This document shows, in pieces, positions 15,720 through 23,541 of a stretch of DNA of 23,678 nucleotides. The position numbers were made by a program, and so were the translations under genes. Positions within the stretch are counted from its first letter, which is position 1; each line of letters opens with the position of its first letter. The notes under the pieces were generated by a model. The model ran no database searches. It was not told the origin of the DNA and worked only from the letters and a program-made list of their open reading frames with translations. The stretch is from NCBI GenBank assembly GCA_030605745.1, contig JAUWHT010000100.1:1-23678 (forward strand). Direction: 5' to 3'. Source of the stretch: Pirellulales bacterium. GTDB taxonomy: Bacteria > Planctomycetota > Planctomycetia > Pirellulales > Thermoguttaceae.

Positions 15720-17045
15720 GTGCATGTAATTCTCTTCCTGACCGCTTTGTGTGTTTCCAGCGTGGGCTTGTATTGCGGTGCCGCGCAGGCCCAGGAGTAC
15801 AGGATCACGTCCGACTTCGAGGGAGGCAATTTTGGGAACGTCACGAAGCTGTCTGCCAACCATTTCGCGGGCGAGGCGGAGACAAAGCTCTCCGAACCGA
15901 AGCCGATGTGGTACTACTTCCGGATCGACGGACCGGCAGGCAACGAAGTGACTGTTGACGTGGTGAACTTAGGCAACATCTACGGCCCGCGCGCGGGAAT
16001 GAAGCCGGTCGTCAGCTATGACCGGAAGACCTGGAAACGGGTAGAGCAGACCGACTGGAAGAGCCCCGTGCTCTCGCTACGTATCCCGATGAAGGGCCGC
16101 ACGGCCTGGGTGGCCTTTTGTTTCCCATACACTTATACCGATTTGAGAACCTATCTCCAGCGCCTCAAGGACCAGAGCCCGAGCAACGTCAACGTGGAGA
16201 TATTGTGCCGCAGCCGCCAGGGGAGGGACGTTTTCCTGGTGACGATCACCGCGGGGCTTGAGGAAACGGGCCAGAAGAAAGGGATCTGGATGACGGGCCG
16301 GCAGCACTCGGGCGAGGTCACCGGCACGTTCGTGCTGGAAGGGCTGATCGACTTCCTCGTTTCGGACGACCCGGTCGCACGGCGGATGCGCAAGGATTTC
16401 ATCTTCAAGGTCATCCCGATGGTCGACGTTGATGGAGTTGCCAATGGCTGCTACGGGAAGGACCAGGTGCCGAAGGACTTCAACCGCGACTGGACGAAAA
16501 ACCCCTCGATTCCCACCATCCAAACACTCAGGACCACTATAAGCAACTGGGCACGGGATCATTCGTACCAGATGTTTCTGGATGTGCATTCCCCGGGAGC
16601 TTGCGGGGAGAACCACATCTACACCCTGCCGAGAAACAGGTGTTCCCACCAGTATTACGACCGGCAGCACCAGTTCATGAAGCTTATGGAGGAGTACAGC
16701 CCCGCCTCGAACAAGATCTACGCGCGCAACTACCTCGAGGTAAGGGGCGTGCCCGGAATGGCCTGGGTTGCCGAGTATACGGACCACGGCGTCCGCGCGT
16801 TCATCGTCGAGGTCACCTACCAGCCAACGAAGTTGACGGGGGCGCTGCCCATGTCATCCCTACAAGAGTTTCCATCACCACCTGTCACCATTTTGTCTCT
16901 GCGAGAGTACGGCGAGGCGCTGTGCAGGGCGATCGGCCATTTCCTCGGCGATGCGCCGCATGGCGAAAGCCAAGAAACGCGTGACCGTCCGTCATCGCGT
17001 CACGCAAAGCCGACGTTGCTGCAACCCCAAGGAGAAATGCCGTGA
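15720..17045 (+). CDS. Secreted M14-family zinc carboxypeptidase
   Basis: A 441-residue metallopeptidase with a Sec signal ('LFLTALCVSSVGLYCGAAQA'). An N-terminal beta domain of about 120 residues ('YYFRIDGPAGNEVTVDV') is followed by the M14 catalytic domain, as in cytosolic-carboxypeptidase/AGBL-like (M14B/D) enzymes. Zinc ligands are H196 and E199 ('GRQHSGEVTG') and H290 ('LDVHSPG'). The substrate-binding Arg is R256 ('DFNRDW') and the catalytic Glu is E364 ('AFIVEVTYQ'). The start is GTG 15720, with AGGAG at 15708-15712. The stop overlaps the next start in GTGA, so it is translationally coupled to FAD oxidoreductase B. A peptidase inside a sugar-redox cluster is unexpected. It may process a peptide-bearing polymer, or act as an amidase on an acidic side chain. 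Confidence 0.88.
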   Translation: MHVILFLTALCVSSVGLYCGAAQAQEYRITSDFEGGNFGNVTKLSANHFAGEAETKLSEPKPMWYYFRIDGPAGNEVTVDVVNLGNIYGPRAGMKPVVSYDRKTWKRVEQTDWKSPVLSLRIPMKGRTAWVAFCFPYTYTDLRTYLQRLKDQSPSNVNVEILCRSRQGRDVFLVTITAGLEETGQKKGIWMTGRQHSGEVTGTFVLEGLIDFLVSDDPVARRMRKDFIFKVIPMVDVDGVANGCYGKDQVPKDFNRDWTKNPSIPTIQTLRTTISNWARDHSYQMFLDVHSPGACGENHIYTLPRNRCSHQYYDRQHQFMKLMEEYSPASNKIYARNYLEVRGVPGMAWVAEYTDHGVRAFIVEVTYQPTKLTGALPMSSLQEFPSPPVTILSLREYGEALCRAIGHFLGDAPHGESQETRDRPSSRHAKPTLLQPQGEMP

Positions 17046-18724
17046 GCAAGTTCAATGGTCGAGGTCTCCTGGCGTGTTTAGTCGGTGCTGTTGCAAGCCT
17101 TGCGGTAGGCCTCTGTATGATCGGTGCCGCTTTTTCGGCCGAAGCCGAAAGGGCCTACGACGTGGTCGTCTACGGTGGCACATCCAGCGGGGTCGTTGCC
17201 GTAGTGCAGGCGGCACGGATGGGGAAATCCGTGGTGTTGATCGAGCCTGGGCGACACCTCGGGGGGCTCAGCTCCGGCGGATTGGGCTGGACAGACGTTG
17301 GCAACAAAAGGGCGATCGGCGGCATGGCGAGACAGTTCTACCACCGTGTTTACTTGCATTACGCCAAGGACAATGCCTGGGTGTATGAAGAGCGCCAACA
17401 CTACAGAGGAGGAGCAAACGGTTGGAACAAAGAAAAAGCCTGGTGGATATTCGAGCCACACGTGGCGGAAAACGTCTTCAACGACATGATCCGCGAAGCA
17501 AAAGTGCCGGTGGTCCATGGCGAGCGCCTCGATCTGAAAAATGGGGTGCGAAAGAAGGGTTCACAGATTCTTGCCATCACGATGGAGTCTGGGCGGATGT
17601 TTCGCGGAAAAATGTTTATCGATGCTACCTACGAGGGAGACTTGATGGCCAAGACCGGCGTTTCATATACCGTCGGACGCGAGCCAAATTCCAAATATGG
17701 CGAAACTCTCAACGGCGTACAAACACAGCGTCAGTCCGAGCGCTATTACAAATACCACCATTTCATGAAACCGGTTGATCCATATGTGAAGCCGGGCGAC
17801 CCGTCCAGCGGCTTGCTGCCCAGCGTGCATGCCGGAGGACCCGGCAAGGAAGGGGACGGCGACCACCGCGTGCAGGCCTACTGCTTTCGCACTTGCCTGA
17901 CCGACAATCCGGAGAACATGGTCCAAATCCGAAAACCAAAAGGCTACAACCCGCTTAGGTACGAACTGCTGTTTCGGTACTATGAAGCCGGCTTCGACAA
18001 AATACCCGTTACACTCAGCCGGATACCAAACGGGAAGACCGACAACAACAATGTCCATGCGTTCTCGGTGGATAACATCGGGATGAACTACGATTATCCG
18101 GATGCCGACTACGACATTCGCGATAAGATCATCCGCGAACACACCAGCTACCAGCAAGGGCTCTATTGGACCTTGGCCAACCACCCGCGCGTTCCGGAAA
18201 ACATCCGCAAACGGGTCAGCCGCTTCGGTCTATCAAGGGACGAGTTTGTGGATAACGGCAACTGGCCCCACCAGCTTTACATCCGCGAAGCGCGACGCAT
18301 GCAGAGCAGTTACGTCATAACGGAGAACAACTGCCTCGGTCGGCGCGTCGCACCGGACTCGGTTGGGCTGGGTGCCCATCCAATGGACTCGCACAACACG
18401 CAGCGATACGTGGACGAACATGGCTACGTCCGTAACGAAGGCAACGTTCAGACGGCGGGCAATATTACGTTCCCGCCGTATCCGATCAGCTACCGCTCCA
18501 TCGTTCCGAAGTGCGAGGAGTGCTCCAACCTGCTTGTTCCCATGTGTGTTTCGGCCTCGCATATTACGTACGGCTCGATCCGTATGGAACCGGTGTTCAT
18601 GGTCCTCGGCCAATCAGCCGCCACGGCTGCGTGCCTGGCAATTGACGATGGTCAGAGCGTGCAGCAGTTGGATTACGCGAAACTACGCAACCGCTTGCTA
18701 AGCGACGGGCAGGTTCTGGAGTAG
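17042..18724 (+). CDS. Secreted FAD-dependent oxidoreductase (FAD_oxidored type), copy B
   Basis: A 560-residue flavoprotein with a Sec signal ('LVGAVASLAVGLCMIGAAFSAEA'). The FAD motif is 'YDVVVYGGTSSGVVAVVQAA', then 'VVLIEPGRHLGGLSSGGL', and the closing motif is 'RMEPVFMVLGQSAATAACLA'. The start is GTG 17042, overlapping the TGA of the peptidase gene by 4 nt, with AAGGAG upstream. It is closely related to copy C (19746) along its full length, and the last 95 nt of coding sequence plus following bases match copy C with one difference. Compared with copy A it has an insert after 'GGLGWTD' ('QFYHRVYLHYAKDNAWVY'). It probably oxidises a related but distinct substrate outside the cytoplasm. Confidence 0.87.
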   Translation: MSKFNGRGLLACLVGAVASLAVGLCMIGAAFSAEAERAYDVVVYGGTSSGVVAVVQAARMGKSVVLIEPGRHLGGLSSGGLGWTDVGNKRAIGGMARQFYHRVYLHYAKDNAWVYEERQHYRGGANGWNKEKAWWIFEPHVAENVFNDMIREAKVPVVHGERLDLKNGVRKKGSQILAITMESGRMFRGKMFIDATYEGDLMAKTGVSYTVGREPNSKYGETLNGVQTQRQSERYYKYHHFMKPVDPYVKPGDPSSGLLPSVHAGGPGKEGDGDHRVQAYCFRTCLTDNPENMVQIRKPKGYNPLRYELLFRYYEAGFDKIPVTLSRIPNGKTDNNNVHAFSVDNIGMNYDYPDADYDIRDKIIREHTSYQQGLYWTLANHPRVPENIRKRVSRFGLSRDEFVDNGNWPHQLYIREARRMQSSYVITENNCLGRRVAPDSVGLGAHPMDSHNTQRYVDEHGYVRNEGNVQTAGNITFPPYPISYRSIVPKCEECSNLLVPMCVSASHITYGSIRMEPVFMVLGQSAATAACLAIDDGQSVQQLDYAKLRNRLLSDGQVLE

Positions 18725-18737
18725 AGAGCAGAAAAGA
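18629..18737 (+). repeat. 109-nt near-identical tract, copy 1 (3' end of FAD gene B and start of relic)
   Basis: Positions 18629-18737 match 21357-21465 with a single mismatch (A at 18654 against T at 21382). The tract crosses the stop codon into the amidohydrolase fossil. Just upstream the two genes differ at many third positions, and just downstream the fossils differ too. Confidence 0.85.
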
Positions 18738-18788
18738 ACTGCTATCCTTGGAGGAAACGCCGCAAAGCTGCTGGCACTCAACGTATAG
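18726..18788 (+). pseudogene. Fossil of an amidohydrolase C-terminus behind FAD gene B
   Basis: Directly after the TAG of the FAD gene, 63 nt read 'EQKRTAILGGNAAKLLALNV' and then a stop. This matches the end of the intact amidohydrolase at 14833-15696 ('EEKAAILGGNAARLLALDE'), including 19 identical bases around CTGCTATCCTTGGAGGAAA. There is no start codon or upstream coding part, so it is a remnant of a lost gene copy whose front was replaced by the FAD gene. Confidence 0.75.
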
Positions 18789-18821
18789 GACAGTTTGGAT
18801 CATTAACACAGGAGCACGATC

Positions 18822-19700
18822 GTGAACACACATCATGTCACCCGCCGACAGGCTCTGGGGGCCATTGCAGGGGTGGGGTCCGCTCTCCCTTCAACGATGG
18901 CGACACTGCTGGCTGATGAAAAACGCCTCTTCAAGATCGGCGCCTGTGATTGGTCCATTGGACGTGGCGGACAACTCAGTGCGATGGAATTGGCCGGCCA
19001 AATCGGCCTGGACGGTGTGCAAGTTGACTTCGGCGCACCCGGTGCCAAATACGACCTGCGCAAAGAAGACGTCCGCCGCCAATACCTCGATGCGGCAAAA
19101 AAACATGGCGTCGAAATCGTTTCACTTGGCATGGGTGTTCTCAATTCCGTGCCGTATTCCTCCGACCTGCGAGCTGAAAAATGGGTAGAGGATTGCATCC
19201 AGGTAATGCCGAAGCTGGGCCAGAAGGTTGCACTTCTGGCCTTTTTCGGGCGCGGCGATATCAAGGACAGACCCGACCTTCAAAAGGAAGTGATCAGGCG
19301 TCTGAAGTTGGTGGCTCCCGCGGCGGAAAAGGCCCGTGTCGTGCTTGGATTGGAAACGTGGCTCAGTGCCGATGAGCACCTGCAAATACTCGACGCCGTC
19401 GGCTCGCCAGCCGTGCAGGTCTACTACGACGTGGCTAACATGGAGCATCGAGGCTACGACCTCTACAAGGAAATCCGCCAACTCGGTCGCGATCGGATAT
19501 GCGAATTCCACTGTAAAGAAAACGGCTTCCTGCTCGGCCAGGGACGTGTCGACTTCGCCAAGGTGAAAGAAGCGATCGACAAGATCGGCTGGAGCGGCTG
19601 GTTGGTAATCGAAGGGGCCGTAGGCAAGGGCAAGAACGTATTCGACAGTTGCGTCCACAACCAGAAGTACCTGCGATTGGTCTTTCTAGGAAAGAAATGA
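18822..19700 (+). CDS. Tat-exported sugar phosphate isomerase/epimerase-type TIM-barrel protein
   Basis: A 292-residue xylose-isomerase-like TIM barrel with a twin-arginine-type signal ('VTRRQALGAIAGVGSALPS'). Likely metal-site residues are E178 ('VVLGLETWLSADEH'), D203 ('YYDVANMEHRGYD'), H230 ('CEFHCKENG') and E264 ('LVIEGAVGKGK'), in the usual spacing. The start is GTG 18822, with AGGAG at 18810-18814. It lies between FAD genes B and C. It is a different subfamily from the Hyi-like gene at 13869, so the cluster has two exported barrels and three exported FAD enzymes. In known C-glycoside-cleaving and keto-glycoside pathways, barrels of this superfamily act on oxidised sugars; a similar role here is inference. 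Confidence 0.85.
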   Translation: MNTHHVTRRQALGAIAGVGSALPSTMATLLADEKRLFKIGACDWSIGRGGQLSAMELAGQIGLDGVQVDFGAPGAKYDLRKEDVRRQYLDAAKKHGVEIVSLGMGVLNSVPYSSDLRAEKWVEDCIQVMPKLGQKVALLAFFGRGDIKDRPDLQKEVIRRLKLVAPAAEKARVVLGLETWLSADEHLQILDAVGSPAVQVYYDVANMEHRGYDLYKEIRQLGRDRICEFHCKENGFLLGQGRVDFAKVKEAIDKIGWSGWLVIEGAVGKGKNVFDSCVHNQKYLRLVFLGKK

Positions 19701-19745
19701 GCCGCGCCCGCTTTTCTTCCACCACAACAGCGAAAGAACAATGCC

Positions 19746-21452
19746 ATGAGGAATCTCAACCGCCGCAACTTTCTACGGGGCTCGGTGAGTATCGTGGTGG
19801 CTGGCCCGGCTCTGATCGGCGCCGGCCTCCGCGCCGAAACCGAAAAGACTTTCGATCTCGTCATCTACGGCGGCACGTCCAGCGGGGTCGTCGCAGCGGT
19901 CCAGGTGGCACGGATGGGGAAATCCGTGGTTCTGATCGAGCCTGGGCGACACCTCGGGGGCATGACCTCTGGCGGGATCAGCACATTTGAGATCGGCGAA
20001 GGTCCGATGCTCAAGCCGGGCAAGAAGGCCCTGGGCGGCATCGCCAAAGAGTTCACCCACCGCATCTACCTGCACTACGCCAAGGACGGTGCTTGGGTGT
20101 ATCAACAGCGCCAACAGTACAGGGGCGGCGCGAAAAGCTGGAACGAGGAAGAAGCCTGGTGGATGTTCGAACCCCACGTAGCGGAAGAAGTCTTCAACGC
20201 CATGATTCGTGAAGCAAAGGTAGCGGTGGCCTATGGCGAGCGTCTCGATCTGGAGGACGGCGTGGAGAAAAAAGATGGACGGATTCTTGCTATCACGATG
20301 GAGTCCGGGCGGGTGTTTCGCGGGCGGATGTTTGTCGATGCTACCTACGAGGGAGACTTAATGGCCAAGGCCGGCGTCTCATGCACCGTCGGCCGCGAGC
20401 CCAATTCCAAGTACGGTGAAACCCTCAACGGCGTTCAGGCAAAGCTCCTCTACCCTTACCACCAGTTCACAAGGGAGGTCGATCCCTACGTGAGGCCAGG
20501 CGATCCGTCCAGCGGATTGCTGCCCGGCGTGCACGGCGAGCCCCCGGGCGAGGAAGGGGTCGGCGATCACCGCGTGCAGGCTTACTGTTTCCGCATGTGC
20601 TTCACAGACGTGCCGGAAAACAGTGTCCCGTTCCCGAAACCGAAGGACTACAACCCGCTGCGGTATGAGCTATTGTTCCGGTACTACGAAGCGGGGTTCG
20701 ACAGGCTTCCCTTGTCGCTAGGCACACGGCCGGCCCACCCGAACCGGAAACACGATGTCAACAATGTTCACGCATTCTCCACGGATAACATCGGGATGAA
20801 TTACGATTATCCCGATGGCGACTACGCCACCCGCGAAAAGATCATTCGCGAGCACGCCAACTACCAAAAGGGCCTGGTGTGGACGCTGGCCAATCATCCG
20901 CGCATCCCCGAGAAGATCCGCAAGCACCTCAGCCGTTGGGGGTTGGCAAAGGATGAGTTTGTGGATAATGACAACTGGCCTAGTCAACTCTACATCCGCG
21001 AAGCGCGACGCATGATAAGCGACTACGTGATGACCGAGAAAAACTGCCGTGGCCAGCACACCGCACCCGACTCGATCGGGCTGGGCACCTTCCCGGCGGA
21101 CTCGCACAACACGCAGCGCTACGTGGACGAACAAGGCCATGTCCGCAACGAAGGTAATGTTCAGACACAAGGTGTTCAATCGCAAGGTAATTTCGCCTTC
21201 CCACCCTATCCGATCAGCTACCGCGCTATCATTCCGAAAGGAGATGAATGCTCCAACCTGCTCGTTCCGGTCTGTCTGTCGGCTTCGCATATCGGCTTCG
21301 GTTCACTCCGCCTGGAGCCGACGTTCATGCTGCTGGGCCAGTCGGCCGCCACCGCGGCGTGCCTGGCAATTGACGATGGTCTGAGCGTGCAGCAGTTGGA
21401 TTACGCGAAACTACGCAACCGCTTGCTAAGCGACGGGCAGGTTCTGGAGTAG
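19746..21452 (+). CDS. Tat-exported FAD-dependent oxidoreductase (FAD_oxidored type), copy C
   Basis: A 568-residue flavoprotein with a twin-arginine signal ('MRNLNRRNFLRGSVSIVVAG'), unlike the Sec-type signals of copies A and B. The FAD motif is 'FDLVIYGGTSSGVVAAVQVA', then 'VVLIEPGRHLGGMTSGGI', and the closing motif is 'RLEPTFMLLGQSAATAACLA'. It is the sister of copy B across its length, including 'HRIYLHYAKDGAWVYQQRQQYRG'. The ATG at 19746 is preceded only by GAAAGAA; another ATG at 19741 is out of frame. The change of export route between close paralogues suggests that in copy C the flavin is inserted in the cytoplasm before export. The 3' end shares the 109-nt tract and is followed by a second amidohydrolase fossil. 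Confidence 0.87.
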   Translation: MRNLNRRNFLRGSVSIVVAGPALIGAGLRAETEKTFDLVIYGGTSSGVVAAVQVARMGKSVVLIEPGRHLGGMTSGGISTFEIGEGPMLKPGKKALGGIAKEFTHRIYLHYAKDGAWVYQQRQQYRGGAKSWNEEEAWWMFEPHVAEEVFNAMIREAKVAVAYGERLDLEDGVEKKDGRILAITMESGRVFRGRMFVDATYEGDLMAKAGVSCTVGREPNSKYGETLNGVQAKLLYPYHQFTREVDPYVRPGDPSSGLLPGVHGEPPGEEGVGDHRVQAYCFRMCFTDVPENSVPFPKPKDYNPLRYELLFRYYEAGFDRLPLSLGTRPAHPNRKHDVNNVHAFSTDNIGMNYDYPDGDYATREKIIREHANYQKGLVWTLANHPRIPEKIRKHLSRWGLAKDEFVDNDNWPSQLYIREARRMISDYVMTEKNCRGQHTAPDSIGLGTFPADSHNTQRYVDEQGHVRNEGNVQTQGVQSQGNFAFPPYPISYRAIIPKGDECSNLLVPVCLSASHIGFGSLRLEPTFMLLGQSAATAACLAIDDGLSVQQLDYAKLRNRLLSDGQVLE

Positions 21453-21465
21453 AGAGCAGAAAAGA
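21357..21465 (+). repeat. 109-nt near-identical tract, copy 2 (3' end of FAD gene C and start of relic)
   Basis: This is the partner of 18629-18737, with one mismatch, at an offset of 2728 nt. It covers the end of the FAD gene, its stop codon and the first bases of the fossil. Confidence 0.85.
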
Positions 21466-21516
21466 GCTGCTATCCTGGGAGGAAACGCCACAAAGCTGCT
21501 CGCGCTGGACGCATAG
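21454..21516 (+). pseudogene. Fossil of an amidohydrolase C-terminus behind FAD gene C
   Basis: After the TAG of FAD gene C, 63 nt read 'EQKRAAILGGNATKLLALDA' and then a stop. The length and junction are the same as in the fossil at 18726-18788. It differs from that one at several bases, some of them synonymous. It again matches the family end 'ILGGNAARLLAL' of the intact amidohydrolase. No start or upstream part remains. Confidence 0.75.
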
Positions 21517-21541
21517 AACGGACATGACACGGGAAGAAAAC

Positions 21542-21874
21542 ATGGCTACCCCAATTCTTCAAGAGGACACGGCTTTGGCCGAGATCATTCGCCGGCTGGT
21601 TGAGACATTCCAGCCCGAGCGGATTTATCTTTTCGGGTCTAAAGCGCGCAATGACGCGGGTACCGACAGCGATTATGACCTAATGGTTATCGTGTCGGAC
21701 GACGCCAAGCGGGAACGACGGCAAATCCGGCGGGCTTATGAGGCACTGCGGGGCACCGGCACGGCAGCAGATGTGCTTGTGTGGACCAGCCGAGACTTCA
21801 ACAGTCGATTACACCTGGCTGCCTCGCTGCCAGCAACAATCCAGCGGGAAGGGAGGTTGGTCTATGTCGCATGA
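21542..21874 (+). CDS. MNT-type minimal nucleotidyltransferase (HEPN/MNT pair, antitoxin-type)
   Basis: A 110-residue minimal nucleotidyltransferase. The signature is 'LFGSKARNDAGTDSDYDL': Gly-Ser followed by the metal Asp pair D44 and D46, with a third Asp at about D77 ('TAADVLVW'). These proteins pair with a HEPN partner, and in characterised systems the nucleotidyltransferase adds AMP to the HEPN toxin. ATG 21542 is preceded by GGGAAG; an in-frame ATG at 21524 is also possible and would add six residues. Its stop overlaps the HEPN gene start by 11 nt. The pair is unrelated to the metabolic genes on either side and is probably a horizontally acquired module. Confidence 0.85.
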   Translation: MATPILQEDTALAEIIRRLVETFQPERIYLFGSKARNDAGTDSDYDLMVIVSDDAKRERRQIRRAYEALRGTGTAADVLVWTSRDFNSRLHLAASLPATIQREGRLVYVA

Positions 21875-22277
21875 TCCGGACTTAGTCTCCGAAACAAAAA
21901 TGTGGTTTAAGAAGGCTGCCGCCGACCTTCGGGCCGCCGAGCACGATCTTCTTGCTTCTCCGCCATTGCTTGAAGATAGCCTCTTTCATTGCCAGCAAAC
22001 GGTCGAGAAGGCGATGAAGGGCTTTCTCGTTTGGCATGACTGCCCCTTCCGCAAAACGCACAGCTTGGAAGAAATCGGTGAACAGTGTCTTGAAATCGAC
22101 CCGGCGCTGAAGCCTCTGGTCGACCTGGCGGTGCCACTGACGCAATACGCTTGGGCGTTTCGTTACCCGGGCCAACCGGAGGAACCAACGCGGGAGGAAG
22201 TCGAGGAAGCCCGGGCGCTGGCCCGTCGGGTGTACGAGGCGCTGTTGGCTCCACTGCCCAACGCAGTCCGCCAATGA
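21864..22277 (+). CDS. HEPN-domain protein paired with MNT
   Basis: A 137-residue four-helix HEPN-family protein. Family marks are 'FKKAAADLRAAEHDL', 'FHCQQTVEKAMKGFLVWHD' and 'KTHSLEEIGEQC'. The ribonuclease motif Arg-x4-6-His of active HEPN toxins is not evident; the nearest equivalent is 'FRYPGQ', as in the common HEPN/MNT pairs without a proven toxin activity. ATG 21864 is chosen over upstream starts because GGGAGG lies at 21850-21855 and it gives the normal domain length. It is translationally coupled to the MNT gene. It could be a toxin, or the partner of a nucleotide-binding regulatory complex. Confidence 0.85.
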   Translation: MSHDPDLVSETKMWFKKAAADLRAAEHDLLASPPLLEDSLFHCQQTVEKAMKGFLVWHDCPFRKTHSLEEIGEQCLEIDPALKPLVDLAVPLTQYAWAFRYPGQPEEPTREEVEEARALARRVYEALLAPLPNAVRQ

Positions 22278-22301
22278 AAGACCAGAATGGGATAACCTCC
22301 G

Positions 22302-23471
22302 ATGATTCGGCGCCACGTGCAAAAAATATGTGTTCCCTTTGAATACCCCGTCTATTTCACTAAAGATATCTTTTCTCCGGAAAACCCCGACTTCAAAGAG
22401 GCGATTTGCCGCAGCGAGCCAAACCGGCGCCATCGGTTGTTTGTTGTCTTGGATCAGGGAATCGTGGATGCCTGGCCCAAGCTTGCCGCGGACATCGAGC
22501 GATACGTACAACACCATCGGAAAAGCCTGGAACTGGCTGCCCAACCGGTGATCGTGCCGGGTGGCGAGCAGGTGAAGAGCAGCCCCGAGACTATCCAGAG
22601 GCTGCACAGGCTCCTCCACGAACTCAGATTCGACCGTCAGTCCTTTGTGGTTATTATCGGAGGCGGCGCCGTTCAGGACATGGCGGGTTTTGCGGCCGCA
22701 ACGGTCCATCGGGGGCTGCGCGTGGTCCGGGTTCCGACCACCGTGCTCTCACAGAACGATTCGGGCGTTGGCGTGAAAAATGGGATCAACGCATTCGGCA
22801 TCAAAAACTTCCTGGGCACCTTTGCACCACCATTCGCCGTGCTCAGCGACGTTCGCTTCCTGGATACCTTGAGCACCAGGGACCGAATCGCTGGGATGGC
22901 CGAAGCGGTGAAGGTAGCGCTCATCCGGGACGACCAGTTTTTCCGCTGGCTCGGCGAGCACGCCGAGCAGTTGGCCTCCTTCGAGCCCGAGGCCACCGGC
23001 CGAATGGTCCAAAAGGGGGCCGAACTGCACATGGAGCATACGGCCACCTCCGGGGACCCTTTCGAGTTCGGCGCAGCACGGCCCCTTGACTTCGGACACT
23101 GGGCAGCCCATAAATTAGAAACCATGACTGGCTACAGCCTACGCCACGGCGAGGCGGTCGCCATCGGCATGGCCCTGGACACTCGGTATTCAGTGGAGGC
23201 GGGCCTTTTGGAGCCGCGGGCCTGCGAGGATATCTGCCGGCTGATGGAGCGCCTCGGACTGCGGCTCTGGGACGACGCGCTGTTGACCGTCGGCAACGAC
23301 GGCCGGCTTAAGGTACTCGGCGGTCTGGCCGACTTCCGCGAGCACCTGGGCGGCGAGTTGACTGTCACGCTGCTGGAGCGAATCGGCCGCGGCGTAGAAG
23401 TCCACGAAATCCACGAGGACCTGGTTGTCCGATCCATCCAATGGCTCCGCCGCACCAGGAACATCCGATGA
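22302..23471 (+). CDS. EboD-like sugar phosphate cyclase (3-dehydroquinate synthase family)
   Basis: A 389-residue cyclase of the 3-dehydroquinate synthase superfamily. The NAD-binding part is 'VVIIGGGAVQDMAGFAAATV', then 'VPTTVLSQNDSGVGVKNGIN'. Zinc ligands are E201 ('GMAEAVKVAL'), H266 ('PLDFGHWAAH') and H282 ('LRHGEAVAIGM'). The opening 'VPFEYPVYFTKDIFSPENP', together with 'SGDPFEFGAARPLDFGHWAAH', is what I associate with EboD-type proteins rather than AroB, so the product may be a valiolone-like cyclitol rather than dehydroquinate. It is not exported. ATG 22302 lacks a clear ribosome binding site; it follows the HEPN stop by 24 nt. Subfamily assignment is from memory of motifs. No other ebo gene is visible in the window, although the next gene is incomplete. 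Confidence 0.8.
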   Translation: MIRRHVQKICVPFEYPVYFTKDIFSPENPDFKEAICRSEPNRRHRLFVVLDQGIVDAWPKLAADIERYVQHHRKSLELAAQPVIVPGGEQVKSSPETIQRLHRLLHELRFDRQSFVVIIGGGAVQDMAGFAAATVHRGLRVVRVPTTVLSQNDSGVGVKNGINAFGIKNFLGTFAPPFAVLSDVRFLDTLSTRDRIAGMAEAVKVALIRDDQFFRWLGEHAEQLASFEPEATGRMVQKGAELHMEHTATSGDPFEFGAARPLDFGHWAAHKLETMTGYSLRHGEAVAIGMALDTRYSVEAGLLEPRACEDICRLMERLGLRLWDDALLTVGNDGRLKVLGGLADFREHLGGELTVTLLERIGRGVEVHEIHEDLVVRSIQWLRRTRNIR

Positions 23472-23541
23472 GGCTGTATATCCCCAGCTTGCAACACCTT
23501 ACCTACCCTGTTAGCATTTAGTTAAGAAGGAGGAACTGATC

